This document shows positions 25,953 through 35,020 of a stretch of 64,000 nt of DNA, piece after piece. Each line of letters opens with the position of its first letter. Position 1 is the stretch's first letter. A program made the position numbers and the translations under genes. This DNA comes from Desulfosarcina ovata subsp. ovata (lineage in GTDB: Bacteria > Desulfobacterota > Desulfobacteria > Desulfobacterales > Desulfosarcinaceae). Below the pieces are notes generated by a model that was given only the letters and a program-made list of their open reading frames with translations, was not told the origin of the DNA and did no database searches. The stretch is taken from contig NZ_AP021879.1 in assembly GCF_009689005.1 (NCBI RefSeq), positions 2,790,001 to 2,854,000 of the forward strand, written 5' to 3'.

Positions 25953-27539
25953 GTAAACGGTCACGGGGCTATTAGCTGAAGAGAGGCTTAGATCCAACTC
26001 ACATCAACAGAGATGCCTGCAAAGTAACATTCCAGGCATTCGACCAGAAACGGGAATGTGGCTTTATCTCTCAGTCGGCAGGTTTCTTTTACAGACAAGA
26101 TTCGTTCGACCCAGCGGTTGCCTTTGTCGCTTTGCGTTCCCAGACTACATTTGCGCCATAGCACGCCAAAGCGCAGAGAGCGTTCGGCACGGTTGTTGGT
26201 GGGTTCGACGCCATCATGTTCGAGAAAGGTCCACAATGCGTCAATTTCTCGTATTATTTGCCTGGCCAGGCGTCCGGCATCATCGGTGTCGTCTTCAAAA
26301 AGGCTGAGGATGAGCAACAAGGAGTTATAAAAACGCTCCCATTTTAAAGGTGGCGGTTTGTTTTTTGAAAATTCGATCAGGGTATTCAAATGTGCCAAAA
26401 TTAACTTGCCGCCTCGCCTTTCGTTGAGTTTTCTACTCTCGATTAACGCCTTGGCCTTTCGGATCAAATGGGCCAGGCAGGTTTGCCGGCCATGGACCCA
26501 TTTGCAATAAAGGCCATAACCGTCGCTGATCAAGATGCCTTTCCAGTCGGCGATCAGTTCGAGAAAGGCCTGTTTGGATCTTTTCGGATCGATGCGGAAA
26601 AAGGCCACCATCGTATTGACCATTACCCAGAGCCATTGCAGATTGTGTTTTTCAAACCAGCTGGTTTCATCGATGAAGTTGCACTCACTGCTGCGGGCCA
26701 CCTGGCCGATACGCTCATAGGTGGAGGCAATGGCCTCGGAAGCGCGGTCGATAACCTTTTGGATCGTGCCGGTGGCGATTTTGATATCAAACACGGAGTG
26801 GACCAGTTGCTGCACATTTCTCCGACTCATGGCCTTGATGCCACTCAGTTCGGCGATAAACGCACAAAACCGCGGGCCGTAGCCGGTGCTAAACGCCTCC
26901 GGAACCTGTGCTTTGACAATCTTGCCGCACCGAGGGCATTGACCTTGGTGCAGAACAAAATGGGTGATGTCCATCTCGATTTCAGGCAATTCGATATGTT
27001 GGTGAGTATGAAAGGGTCGCAGATTATCCCAATCTGATGAATGGAGACCGCAACCGCAGCACTTGGGCATCACATTTTGAGTATTGTTGGGCGTTAGCAG
27101 CATTTGCCCATGCCCCGGGTGTCCTTTTTGTCCGCCCGGTTTGCGCTCGCCTTTGGGCTTTTCGCGTTTGGGTTTGTTATAGGGCGGATCGGATGAGGGC
27201 GGTTTGCTGGAGTTGGTCGAGTTTTGGCGTTTTTGCTTTTCAAGCTTCTCGTTGTTTTTCTCCAGCTTGTCGTTTTGAGTTTTAATCGCCCGCAGCTCAT
27301 CTTCCAGAGAAACGATGTACTGGCGTACCGGTTCAGCAGTAGCTTGCCAATCGGCATCTGAAATGGGTCTATCGGACTTCATGAAAAGCACGATAGCATA
27401 CCAGAAATGGAAAGTCTAGATATTTTTAATTATTTCAACAAGTTATTGATTTTGTATGGGAATGTTGAAATTACGAGAGGTTAGCGGAGCGAAAAAAGTG
27501 CGCCGGATTGAGCGCCCAATATACCCCGTGAACGCTTAC
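25953..27539 (-). mobile_element. IS66-family element (single-ORF type) inserted inside a CRISPR repeat
   Basis: The ends GTAAACGGTCACGGGG (left) and, as its complement, GTAAGCGTTCACGGGG (right) are typical IS66 termini. The 8-bp duplication GTTTTGTT flanks it (25945-25952 and 27540-27547), the size expected for IS66. It contains only a TnpC-like gene, as in the ISBst12-type subgroup. Confidence 0.93.
25988..27391 (-). CDS. tnpC: IS66-family transposase (TnpC)
   Basis: This 467-residue protein has a coiled-coil leucine-zipper-like N-terminus (DELRAIKTQNDKLEKNNEKL) and the basic KPPSSDPPYNKPKREKPKG region. An IS66 zinc finger (CCGCGLHS...CPRCGKIV) comes next, then the DDE core (ECNFIDETSW, ILISDGYGLY and GVEPTNNRAERSLR). 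It starts at GTG 27391 or, more likely, ATG 27382. It is intact. Confidence 0.95.
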   Translation of the reverse strand: MLFMKSDRPISDADWQATAEPVRQYIVSLEDELRAIKTQNDKLEKNNEKLEKQKRQNSTNSSKPPSSDPPYNKPKREKPKGERKPGGQKGHPGHGQMLLTPNNTQNVMPKCCGCGLHSSDWDNLRPFHTHQHIELPEIEMDITHFVLHQGQCPRCGKIVKAQVPEAFSTGYGPRFCAFIAELSGIKAMSRRNVQQLVHSVFDIKIATGTIQKVIDRASEAIASTYERIGQVARSSECNFIDETSWFEKHNLQWLWVMVNTMVAFFRIDPKRSKQAFLELIADWKGILISDGYGLYCKWVHGRQTCLAHLIRKAKALIESRKLNERRGGKLILAHLNTLIEFSKNKPPPLKWERFYNSLLLILSLFEDDTDDAGRLARQIIREIDALWTFLEHDGVEPTNNRAERSLRFGVLWRKCSLGTQSDKGNRWVERILSVKETCRLRDKATFPFLVECLECYFAGISVDVSWI

Positions 27540-29516
27540 GTTTTGTTGGATCGGTTTCTTCAACGACCTCACCACCGCAACCATTTCCAAGGAAATGTTG
27601 TTTCAATCCTTGTTTTGTTGGATCGGTTTCTTCAACAATGGATAGTTGTGGTATCGGAACCCGAGTACAAAGTTTCAATCCTTGTTTTGTTGGATCGGTT
27701 TCTTCAACTGCTATTATCGAGCACGACGCCCAGCATTAATGGGGTTTCAATCCTTGTTTTGTTGGATCGGTTTCTTCAACCGGTTTTTCGTTCAAAGTAC
27801 CCGCAATCTAACATCAGTTTCAATCCTTGTTTTGTTGGATCGGTTTCTTCAACTATGATGCTGATGGGTTGTTTGTCCCTGAAGTTGGGTTTCAATCCTT
27901 GTTTTGTTGGATCGGTTTCTTCAACCTACTTCACTTGAAATGGGAAGATAAATGTAATCATGTTTCAATCCTTGTTTTGTTGGATCGGTTTCTTCAACCA
28001 GGCCAGCTCAAAGATGGCATCCAAGATCTTCGAGTTTCAATCCTTGTTTTGTTGGATCGGTTTCTTCAACGACTTGGCCTCATGGGAGTCCATGAATGGT
28101 TGCTCGTTTCAATCCTTGTTTTGTTGGATCGGTTTCTTCAACATGACGCACAGTGATGAAAGCCAATTCAAAGGGATGTTTCAATCCTTGTTTTGTTGGA
28201 TCGGTTTCTTCAACTCAAGCACTTAACACCTCGCGTAGATCAGAGGGAATGTTTCAATCCTTGTTTTGTTGGATCGGTTTCTTCAACCCCCTAAGGGCTC
28301 AGCCCTGTACGCGTTCCTCAAGTTTCAATCCTTGTTTTGTTGGATCGGTTTCTTCAACAAGGAAACCTACAATGAGGTCGTTGAAGCTCGCGTGTTTCAA
28401 TCCTTGTTTTGTTGGATCGGTTTCTTCAACACGTAAGGAGATTGGTGAACCATGGAGATGATCAAGTTTCAATCCTTGTTTTGTTGGATCGGTTTCTTCA
28501 ACTTATGGCATGGATAGAGAAAGGTGTTCATGACACGTTTCAATCCTTGTTTTGTTGGATCGGTTTCTTCAACAAGAAATCTACGCCGGGATCCTATCCG
28601 GTAAATACGTTTCAATCCTTGTTTTGTTGGATCGGTTTCTTCAACCCTTTGAATCCTGTAACCCGGTGTAATACAATGCGGGTTTCAATCCTTGTTTTGT
28701 TGGATCGGTTTCTTCAACCCGAACGGTCAACACCCGCATCGAGCCACATTTTGGGTTTCAATCCTTGTTTTGTTGGATCGGTTTCTTCAACCCATCTTTC
28801 TTGTCCTGCCAGCGGATCTTCCACAGTTTCAATCCTTGTTTTGTTGGATCGGTTTCTTCAACTAAGTATAAAGAATGTATGGAGTATTATGGATTATGTT
28901 TCAATCCTTGTTTTGTTGGATCGGTTTCTTCAACAATCTTCAGACTGCATCCTGGGAGGGAACCTATTAGTTTCAATCCTTGTTTTGTTGGATCGGTTTC
29001 TTCAACCTTATGGAATTGGCTGATCGTGCTACGGCTGAGTTGTTTCAATCCTTGTTTTGTTGGATCGGTTTCTTCAACACCGACTGTTTGTTATCAGATT
29101 ATCACTTCTCTATGGTTTCAATCCTTGTTTTGTTGGATCGGTTTCTTCAACGTTTTGCTGGATAAAGGGTTGAAAAAAACCTTACCAGTTTCAATCCTTG
29201 TTTTGTTGGATCGGTTTCTTCAACTAGCAGTCGTTAACGCATTAAAACCTTGCCGTTCCCAGTTTCAATCCTTGTTTTGTTGGATCGGTTTCTTCAACCT
29301 GATAAATGGGCTGCAGAACTTCAAGCGTATAGTTGTTTCAATCCTTGTTTTGTTGGATCGGTTTCTTCAACTTGATACTTGGGGCTGGAATCGAACCGAC
29401 ATGAAATGTTTCAATCCTTGTTTTGTTGGATCGGTTTCTTCAACCTTTGAATCCTGTAACCCGGTGTAATACAATGTGGGTTTCAATCCTTGTTTTGTTG
29501 GATCGGTTTCTTCAAC
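27540..29516 (-). CRISPR. Main CRISPR array, leader-proximal half (27 repeats after the split one)
   Basis: It continues the same 37-bp repeat at a 72.3-bp mean period from 27600 to the last repeat at 29480-29516. Repeats here are uniform, as expected near the leader. Several spacers match spacers in the distal half with small differences: 27637-27671 differs from 24665-24699 at one base, 28646-28681 and 29445-29479 resemble 25751-25785, and 29152-29187 resembles 25677-25713. Counting the split repeat once, the two halves hold 57 repeats and 56 spacers. Confidence 0.98.
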
Positions 29517-29668
29517 GCCGATTTTTGAATTTGCTCCTGTTTTTCAGTATGTTGTCTGTTTTCTTCCCGACCATTATAAAGCAAAATTTTACTTTTTTTA
29601 CCCATTCAGCCATGGGATCACACCTCGGCAAAGTATGTTTAACATTCAGATATCAGGAGGTTTTTGTT
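29517..29668 (-). promoter_or_regulatory. CRISPR leader
   Basis: This AT-rich, gene-free 152 bp lies between the newest repeat and the cas4 stop. The minus strand carries TATAAT (29573-29578), correctly placed about 55 bp before the first repeat to act as a -10 element; the -35 region is poor. Orientation agrees with the ATTGAAAC repeat tail and with repeat decay at the opposite end. Confidence 0.65.
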
Positions 29669-30265
29669 CTAAATATTCCTTTCGCAAATATTTCTGTAAC
29701 AACAATCCGGACAACGCCGCTTATATCGGGTAGGTTGGGGATACCTGCAGCGGCCAATTACATTCCACAATCCTTCGATGGTTTTGTCAAGTTCCTTGAA
29801 ATCGGTATCCGCAAGAGAGACCTCTACCAACTTGTTACGACTGCGGGTATACACGATAAAGCCCCTGTTAACCGGAACATTAAAATTATCCTGGATCAAT
29901 CTACCATAAAAAACCAACTGCATTCGATAGGTTTTGAAAAGCTTTTCTTTATACTCGGCGAACTTGTAATCAAGTGGTGCGGCGGTACCATCATCCAGAA
30001 ATAGAATTTCATCCACAATTCCACGAATGCCGGAAGGGCTCGACAGATATACATCGCTTTGTTTATCCACCACGCCTATCTTTTTACGCAGGTAATCCGG
30101 ATTAGTCTTTCGGATCCTATTATGCACATCGCGGCCTTTTTGAACTTTGAAGCGGTTTTCCTGGTGCTCGGGAATGTCGAGGACATTTTCGAAATAGGTG
30201 AATCTCGGACAGTATAAATATTCGAGCAAGTGTGTTGCCGTTAGATTGAGTTCACTCCGATCCAT
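29669..30265 (-). CDS. cas4: Cas4 exonuclease-family protein
   Basis: This 198-residue protein has the Cas4 N-terminal signature (TATHLLEYLYCPRFTYFENV) with the first cluster cysteine. The RecB-type core follows (GRDVHNR; VDEILFL; APLDYKFAE; YRMQLVFYGRL). C-terminal cysteines (RRCPDCCYRNICERN) complete a 4Fe-4S site. Cas4 trims prespacers and checks PAM for Cas1-Cas2. It is the last gene of the effector operon and borders the CRISPR leader; its usual neighbours cas1-cas2 are absent here and lie 12 kb away. Confidence 0.95.
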   Translation of the reverse strand: MDRSELNLTATHLLEYLYCPRFTYFENVLDIPEHQENRFKVQKGRDVHNRIRKTNPDYLRKKIGVVDKQSDVYLSSPSGIRGIVDEILFLDDGTAAPLDYKFAEYKEKLFKTYRMQLVFYGRLIQDNFNVPVNRGFIVYTRSRNKLVEVSLADTDFKELDKTIEGLWNVIGRCRYPQPTRYKRRCPDCCYRNICERNI

Positions 30266-30298
30266 TAGGATTTACCTTGTTGCAAATTTTTTCTCAAT

Positions 30299-32710
30299 TT
30301 AGAACGTATAAACATCATCAATTGTTCTGATCCATCCGGTTTCTTTGTCATAACAGGTCGGCATTTGTTCTTCGTTGACAAACACAAAATTGGTTTCTTC
30401 AAATTCTTTCTCGTGAACGTATTTCGCGGGTACGGATATAACATAATCATAAAAATCTTTACGGATAGCCAAAAATTTATTTTTACGCTCTAGTTTATCT
30501 TCGATTTGCATTATGGAAAGGTATGTTGCCCAGGTTTTTTGCGCATTGCTATCCAGCTCTATGAATATGTCTTTTCGTTCGTAACCTTCTTCCTCAATTA
30601 GTTTGAAGTTGTTGTAGACACTTAAAAATTGTAAATTTTCCATGAATTCAAGAATTTTGTCGGATTCTTGAGGGCTCATGCGCTCCTCGATTTTGGCGTA
30701 ATATGTACTCATGTTTCTTAGAAAATCGGTTTCGCAAATAGTATCGTTTCCAGTTAGTACCTCTCTCGTCTGAAGCATTGACAGAGGATTTTTCCCATAA
30801 ATATATGTTTCGAATGGTTTGTTCTTATTGGCATCGTCAAGCACCTGAAAAATTCTTACCTTTCCTTTTTTAGATCCCAGATGGCGATTGCACCGACCAC
30901 AAACCTGGTTGATTGATTCCAGCGGCCCCATATCACGCCAGACATTGTCTATGTCGATATCGACGCCGGCCTCAATCATCTGGGTTGAAACTATAATTTT
31001 TCTTTGCTTGCTCTTTCGAATTCCGTCAATTCGCTTGAGACGCTCGATGGGAACGATATTGGTGGCCAAAAAATAATATTGAGCCTTGATACGGGTTTCA
31101 CGGAGGCTTTCGAATAATTCCAGGGCTGAATTCACCGTGTTCATGACAAACAAATAGGATTCATCCGTAGATTGAATTGCCTCTTTGCACACCTGCTTGA
31201 ACTCCTGAAGAGTCAACGGATCTTTTTCAAATGAGATATCCACCCTGTCCAATTGAGAAAAATATTTAGCTTTAGAGGGAACGAGTTCCTGAATTTCAGT
31301 TGAGTCGAATATTTTTGGTTGCGTTGCCGTGATCAGGATAAACCATGTATTGAACAGTTTTGAGATACTGAACATGATATGCTTGACCAGTTTCCAGTAT
31401 TTATATGGCAAGGACTGAATTTCATCGCATAAGACAATGGCGTTGACCATTTTTTCGAACTTGACCATCATTCTATTGCGGTTTGTCAGAATTGAGTGAA
31501 AAAGTTGAAACATGGTCGTGACCACAATTTCAGACTCCCAGCTTTCGATCAGAAACTTGGATTCGTCGGTTTCGAACTCATGATCGCCAGCCTTGAAATA
31601 AATATCCGCAAGGTGATGATGCTTAAGTAATACGTTTGTTTCAGGATTGGATAAAATACCTTCGAACACTTGGTAATTCTGATCAATAATACTGGTAAAC
31701 GGTAGTGTATAGATAATCCGCGCACGCTGATTTTTCTCTCTTTCAAGGCGTGCTCTAAGCTGGAGTGCCGTTGAAAGGCAGGTAAAAGTTTTCCCTGTAC
31801 CAGTAGGAACATTCAAGGATAGAATTTTTCCGGCATCAATATCAATGTTTGAAATTGTATTGTCCGCATCGTTAAAAATATTGCTGCGGATTATATCCAT
31901 CTCTGTTTTGGGAGGTCCGAATTCGCTTTGGATATACTCTTTTACAATGTCTTTATTGATATCGACTTTGTTGAATGTATAGCGGTCGCTGAAAATCGCC
32001 TCTTTTTTATCCGCCTGAATCAATAGCGAAAAGAGGTATTGAAAAATAAAAAAGTAAGATAGTTTTTTTCGGAGTCGTTTTGTCCGTGATTTTTCATTTC
32101 GATAAATGTTCTGCTTGAAATAGGCTGATAATTTTCCCGGGAAATCAGCTTTTTGTATTTCTATGCCCCATATCTGCCTCGGGAAAACCATCAGATGATC
32201 GAATATATCCGTGTCTATGGATGCAAATTGTTTGTCAATATATTCGTATTCATCGTCTAATTCGTTATTATCGTTGTTGTTCGGCATTCTGACCGCGTTA
32301 CAAGGATTGCCGTGATGGCGCTTGATGGCCATAAATGTGAAAAACGGCATCAATTCCCATAAGACATTTTCCGTGTTTGCTTTATCAACAAGCCCGCTGA
32401 TGATAAAATGAGCGATGACTGCCGATATAAAACCATGGCGGGTCTCTTTTTCATTCTTCATGCGGGCTTTTTCGGATTCATCCGTTTCCGCCAGATATTT
32501 TTGGAAAAACGGGGTTGCCTTGCCGATATCATGCAAAAAGCCCATCATCCAGACAAGCATCTGCCATTCTTGTTGATCAACGCCGAATTCAAAATTGAGT
32601 TTAGTCGACCGGAATGTATTTTCACATAGGGATGCCACGTTCAGCAAGTGCTGTTCAAGAGGAATACCCGGATGAGAGCATATTTCAGAAAAAGACAACG
32701 TTCTCTCCAT
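30299..32710 (-). CDS. cas3: Cas3 nuclease-helicase (HD plus SF2), type I-B
   Basis: The N-terminal HD nuclease domain shows HPGIPLEQHLLNV and GFLHDIGKATPFF. The helicase has Walker A NVPTGTGKT, DEAD-like VLCDEIQSL, TATQPK, and motif VI (QVCGRCNRHLG). Start ATG 32710 (MERTLSFSEICSHPG) is preferred over the upstream in-frame start at 32776. It still overlaps cas5 by 26 bp, a usual arrangement within this operon. Length about 803 residues is normal. Cas3 degrades DNA once Cascade binds; it looks intact here although cas5 upstream is broken, and polar effects from the IS are possible. Confidence 0.95.
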   Translation of the reverse strand: MERTLSFSEICSHPGIPLEQHLLNVASLCENTFRSTKLNFEFGVDQQEWQMLVWMMGFLHDIGKATPFFQKYLAETDESEKARMKNEKETRHGFISAVIAHFIISGLVDKANTENVLWELMPFFTFMAIKRHHGNPCNAVRMPNNNDNNELDDEYEYIDKQFASIDTDIFDHLMVFPRQIWGIEIQKADFPGKLSAYFKQNIYRNEKSRTKRLRKKLSYFFIFQYLFSLLIQADKKEAIFSDRYTFNKVDINKDIVKEYIQSEFGPPKTEMDIIRSNIFNDADNTISNIDIDAGKILSLNVPTGTGKTFTCLSTALQLRARLEREKNQRARIIYTLPFTSIIDQNYQVFEGILSNPETNVLLKHHHLADIYFKAGDHEFETDESKFLIESWESEIVVTTMFQLFHSILTNRNRMMVKFEKMVNAIVLCDEIQSLPYKYWKLVKHIMFSISKLFNTWFILITATQPKIFDSTEIQELVPSKAKYFSQLDRVDISFEKDPLTLQEFKQVCKEAIQSTDESYLFVMNTVNSALELFESLRETRIKAQYYFLATNIVPIERLKRIDGIRKSKQRKIIVSTQMIEAGVDIDIDNVWRDMGPLESINQVCGRCNRHLGSKKGKVRIFQVLDDANKNKPFETYIYGKNPLSMLQTREVLTGNDTICETDFLRNMSTYYAKIEERMSPQESDKILEFMENLQFLSVYNNFKLIEEEGYERKDIFIELDSNAQKTWATYLSIMQIEDKLERKNKFLAIRKDFYDYVISVPAKYVHEKEFEETNFVFVNEEQMPTCYDKETGWIRTIDDVYTF

Positions 32711-33251
32711 TTTCTGTTTGATAGAGTCCTTTAACGCTGCAAGTGATCGGCAAGCCCCTTCTTTCGAAAAGCACATCCTCGCGCCGCGTCACCACACGCT
32801 CAGGTGTCATTTCCACGGGGTAATTGATTTTGAATATTTCCTTTCCATTTTCGAATTCAACAGAAGTATCATCCTGCAGCGCGGAACAAGGAATGACGGA
32901 ATTAACAATTTGCTGTTTTTGATCACTCAAAGAAGAAATTGTATGCTCACCACAGTATTCGAAATCGGCCAGCAGCTCGCTTAAACCAAGAGATACAGTA
33001 TAATATGACTTGTGGGCAGCAAGATTCTCCCTAAGACGATCATGTATTTCTTGATCATTGTGGGAGAAATAAATTTTAAAGCGAGGATTTTTTAAAAATT
33101 CTGTACGGATCTGTGTTCGGTTGTGGATTTTCCAGAAATGCCTTTTAGTGTCTATCAGGTTTTGTGTCCACCTTACTTTGTTTACCGGATTGATGAGGCA
33201 GATTGCCACATGATAGTCAGATGGGTTCAAAAACCGTTTAAGATACTGTTC

Positions 33252-34767
33252 CCAGCCCTTTCAAGGTAGTACTATGACTTCTTTCTCTCAGCGAGTATTT
33301 TCGCGGTTGAAACATGTGGCTTGTTTTTCATCGCAACCCGCTTCGGTTTGGGCTTTTTGGGACCTCGAGGATGCTTCTGGTACTTTGATAATTTTACGTT
33401 GCCAGCTAATTCTTCAAGCAACCGAACCAGATCACTTTCTGGCATGTCTCTAAAAACGACCCAATGGTCGCTTTCGATAACGATCATCATCCCTTGGTAG
33501 ACGCCTTCGATTTCATTGGCGATGTAATAACCAGATACGTTCCGTTCTATGAAATCGACACCGTGAACACTGCCCAGTGCTGCTTTTACAACGGACATGC
33601 TGATATAGGCGACCAGAGCAACGCAAAAACCGAAAAGAGCGGCACGAGGATAGCCCAATGCATTAATTTCAGAGTTTAAATATTCAGCGAGACGCTGAAA
33701 GGCCGTTTCGATGGTCCATCGATCCCGATACAACCGGGCAACTGTTTTAGCGTTTGCTGCGCTCTTTGATAGATTCGTGATGATGAAAATCTCGGTATCA
33801 CCATCACGGGTTTCACCCTTCAGCTTCACGCGAATCCGCCTGAAGGCGTGCTCTTCGCCAGCTTCATCACGAACCCGGATGGGTTGCTCGTATACGGTTC
33901 CTGTTTCGATTTTGCCGATATATTTTTCCTTTCCAATTAGCTCGAGAGGATAATTCCCATGCTCACGGATAATGAACCACGCATCCCGCTTATCGATGCC
34001 GCAGGTGAATTCAACCACGCAGAAATTGCGATCGGCAACCCAAACATCATCGGCAACAATAGTTTCAAGCACCGTTTTCAATAATGAGCGTTCTTGCGCA
34101 TGGCCGTCTTCGCAAGGAAACACATCGATGGGCAGGTGCAACATCGAATCGTACACAACCAATGATTTCCCCGGAAGAGGACCTGAGGCTATGGACCGCA
34201 ACTCTTTGATTCGGTGATGGCTCTTTTCGATACAGTTGCCATCAAGCAGTTTGATTCGTTTGCCAGGCAAAGGGGAGTTTTGTTTACCCAACAATCTTTG
34301 AATAATAGGTTCCACCTGCTCGGCGGCATATCGGACCAAAGCTGCCGATGTACTTGGTTCCATGCCGTTCAACTTATTGTAGATTGAGGTAACTGAAACG
34401 GCAATATCCTCTTTTGAAGCCTGGAAGGCTGCGTGAATTGATCGCTGGCTTCCCTGAACGACCTGGCTCATCAGGTAAAAAAGCGTCGAAAACAAAAGGT
34501 CCCTTGTGTATTGTTCTTTAGCGGTGTTCTCGAACCATTCGTCCAATTGCTCAGGATTCAGTACCTTCTCCATCAAACCACGAGCCATGACAGAAATCGG
34601 AGAATTCTTGATGAACGGCGTAAAAACAGGACTCAACATGATGTCACCTCCCAAATAATACAGTTTTTCTTTTTTACTGTATATTTTGGGGGTGGGTTTG
34701 TCCAGCATTTATTTAATAAGTTCATCCAGTTATGAATGGTCTTTTAGTGCTACCTTGAAAGGGCTGG
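33252..34767 (-). mobile_element. IS4-family element within cas5
   Basis: The perfect 18-bp terminal inverted repeats CCAGCCCTTTCAAGGTAG and complement (33252-33269, 34750-34767) are flanked by the 9-bp duplication ATACTGTTC (33243-33251, 34768-34776). One transposase gene is inside, in the same direction as the cas genes. Confidence 0.95.
33272..34639 (-). CDS. IS4-family DDE transposase (in cas5)
   Basis: The ATG at 34639 follows a GGGAGGTGA ribosome site; an in-frame extension upstream to 34708 is probably not used. The protein shows the IS4 DDE signature: KLLDGNCIEKSHHR (first Asp), DVWVADRNFCVVEF (second Asp), and YRDRWTIETAFQRLAEYL (the YREK-type region with Glu). About 455 residues, apparently intact. 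Confidence 0.92.
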   Translation of the reverse strand: MLSPVFTPFIKNSPISVMARGLMEKVLNPEQLDEWFENTAKEQYTRDLLFSTLFYLMSQVVQGSQRSIHAAFQASKEDIAVSVTSIYNKLNGMEPSTSAALVRYAAEQVEPIIQRLLGKQNSPLPGKRIKLLDGNCIEKSHHRIKELRSIASGPLPGKSLVVYDSMLHLPIDVFPCEDGHAQERSLLKTVLETIVADDVWVADRNFCVVEFTCGIDKRDAWFIIREHGNYPLELIGKEKYIGKIETGTVYEQPIRVRDEAGEEHAFRRIRVKLKGETRDGDTEIFIITNLSKSAANAKTVARLYRDRWTIETAFQRLAEYLNSEINALGYPRAALFGFCVALVAYISMSVVKAALGSVHGVDFIERNVSGYYIANEIEGVYQGMMIVIESDHWVVFRDMPESDLVRLLEELAGNVKLSKYQKHPRGPKKPKPKRVAMKNKPHVSTAKILAERKKS

Positions 34768-34916
34768 ATACTGTTCCTTATCAAGCCCGATGATGGCAGA
34801 AACAATACCGACCACCGAAGTTGGCGGCGGGAATTCAAAAGTCAGCGGCGATGTCGTAGTATAATATTTTCTGAAATGCCCGTAATCCCCCCATAGCTTA
34901 AAGGCCAAGACCCGGG

Positions 34917-35020
34917 TCATTTCAGTACCTCGGCGGATTCATCCTTAAAAAGGTCAAGATTTTTCAATTCAACGTCTTTACCATTTCTGTTGAACCTGAG
35001 TTTTTCATCTACAATAAATG
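34917..35020 (-). pseudogene. Detached 3' end of cas7
   Basis: The last about 33 native codons of cas7 (VDEKLRFNRNGKDVELKN to ESAEVLK, stop overlapping the cas5 start) lie beyond the left end of the IS. They are read in the same frame once the IS and one AATAAATG target copy are removed. Confidence 0.85.

Larger units (their letters stand above)
32685..34920 (-). pseudogene. cas5: cas5 (Cas5h-type), interrupted by an IS4-family element
   Basis: The 5' part (34777-34920) encodes MTRVLAFKLWGDYGHFRKYY and on to PTSVVGIVSAIIGLDKEQY, the Cas5 RAMP N-terminus. The 3' part (32685-33251) continues LKRFLNPSDYHVAICLINPV to the end. Removing the IS (33252-34767) and one 9-bp target copy (ATACTGTTC) joins DKEQY-LKRFLNPSDY in frame, giving about 235 codons. 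The start overlaps the ancestral cas7 stop (ATGA). Cas5 binds the crRNA handle and is essential for Cascade, so interference should be lost unless the IS excises precisely. Confidence 0.93.

Noticed and set aside
23832..29516. Many plus- and minus-strand open frames with repeated peptides such as FNPCFVGSVSST or VEETDPTKQGLK
   Set aside because: They are translations of the CRISPR repeats; length arises because repeat plus spacer is often a multiple of three or lacks stops.
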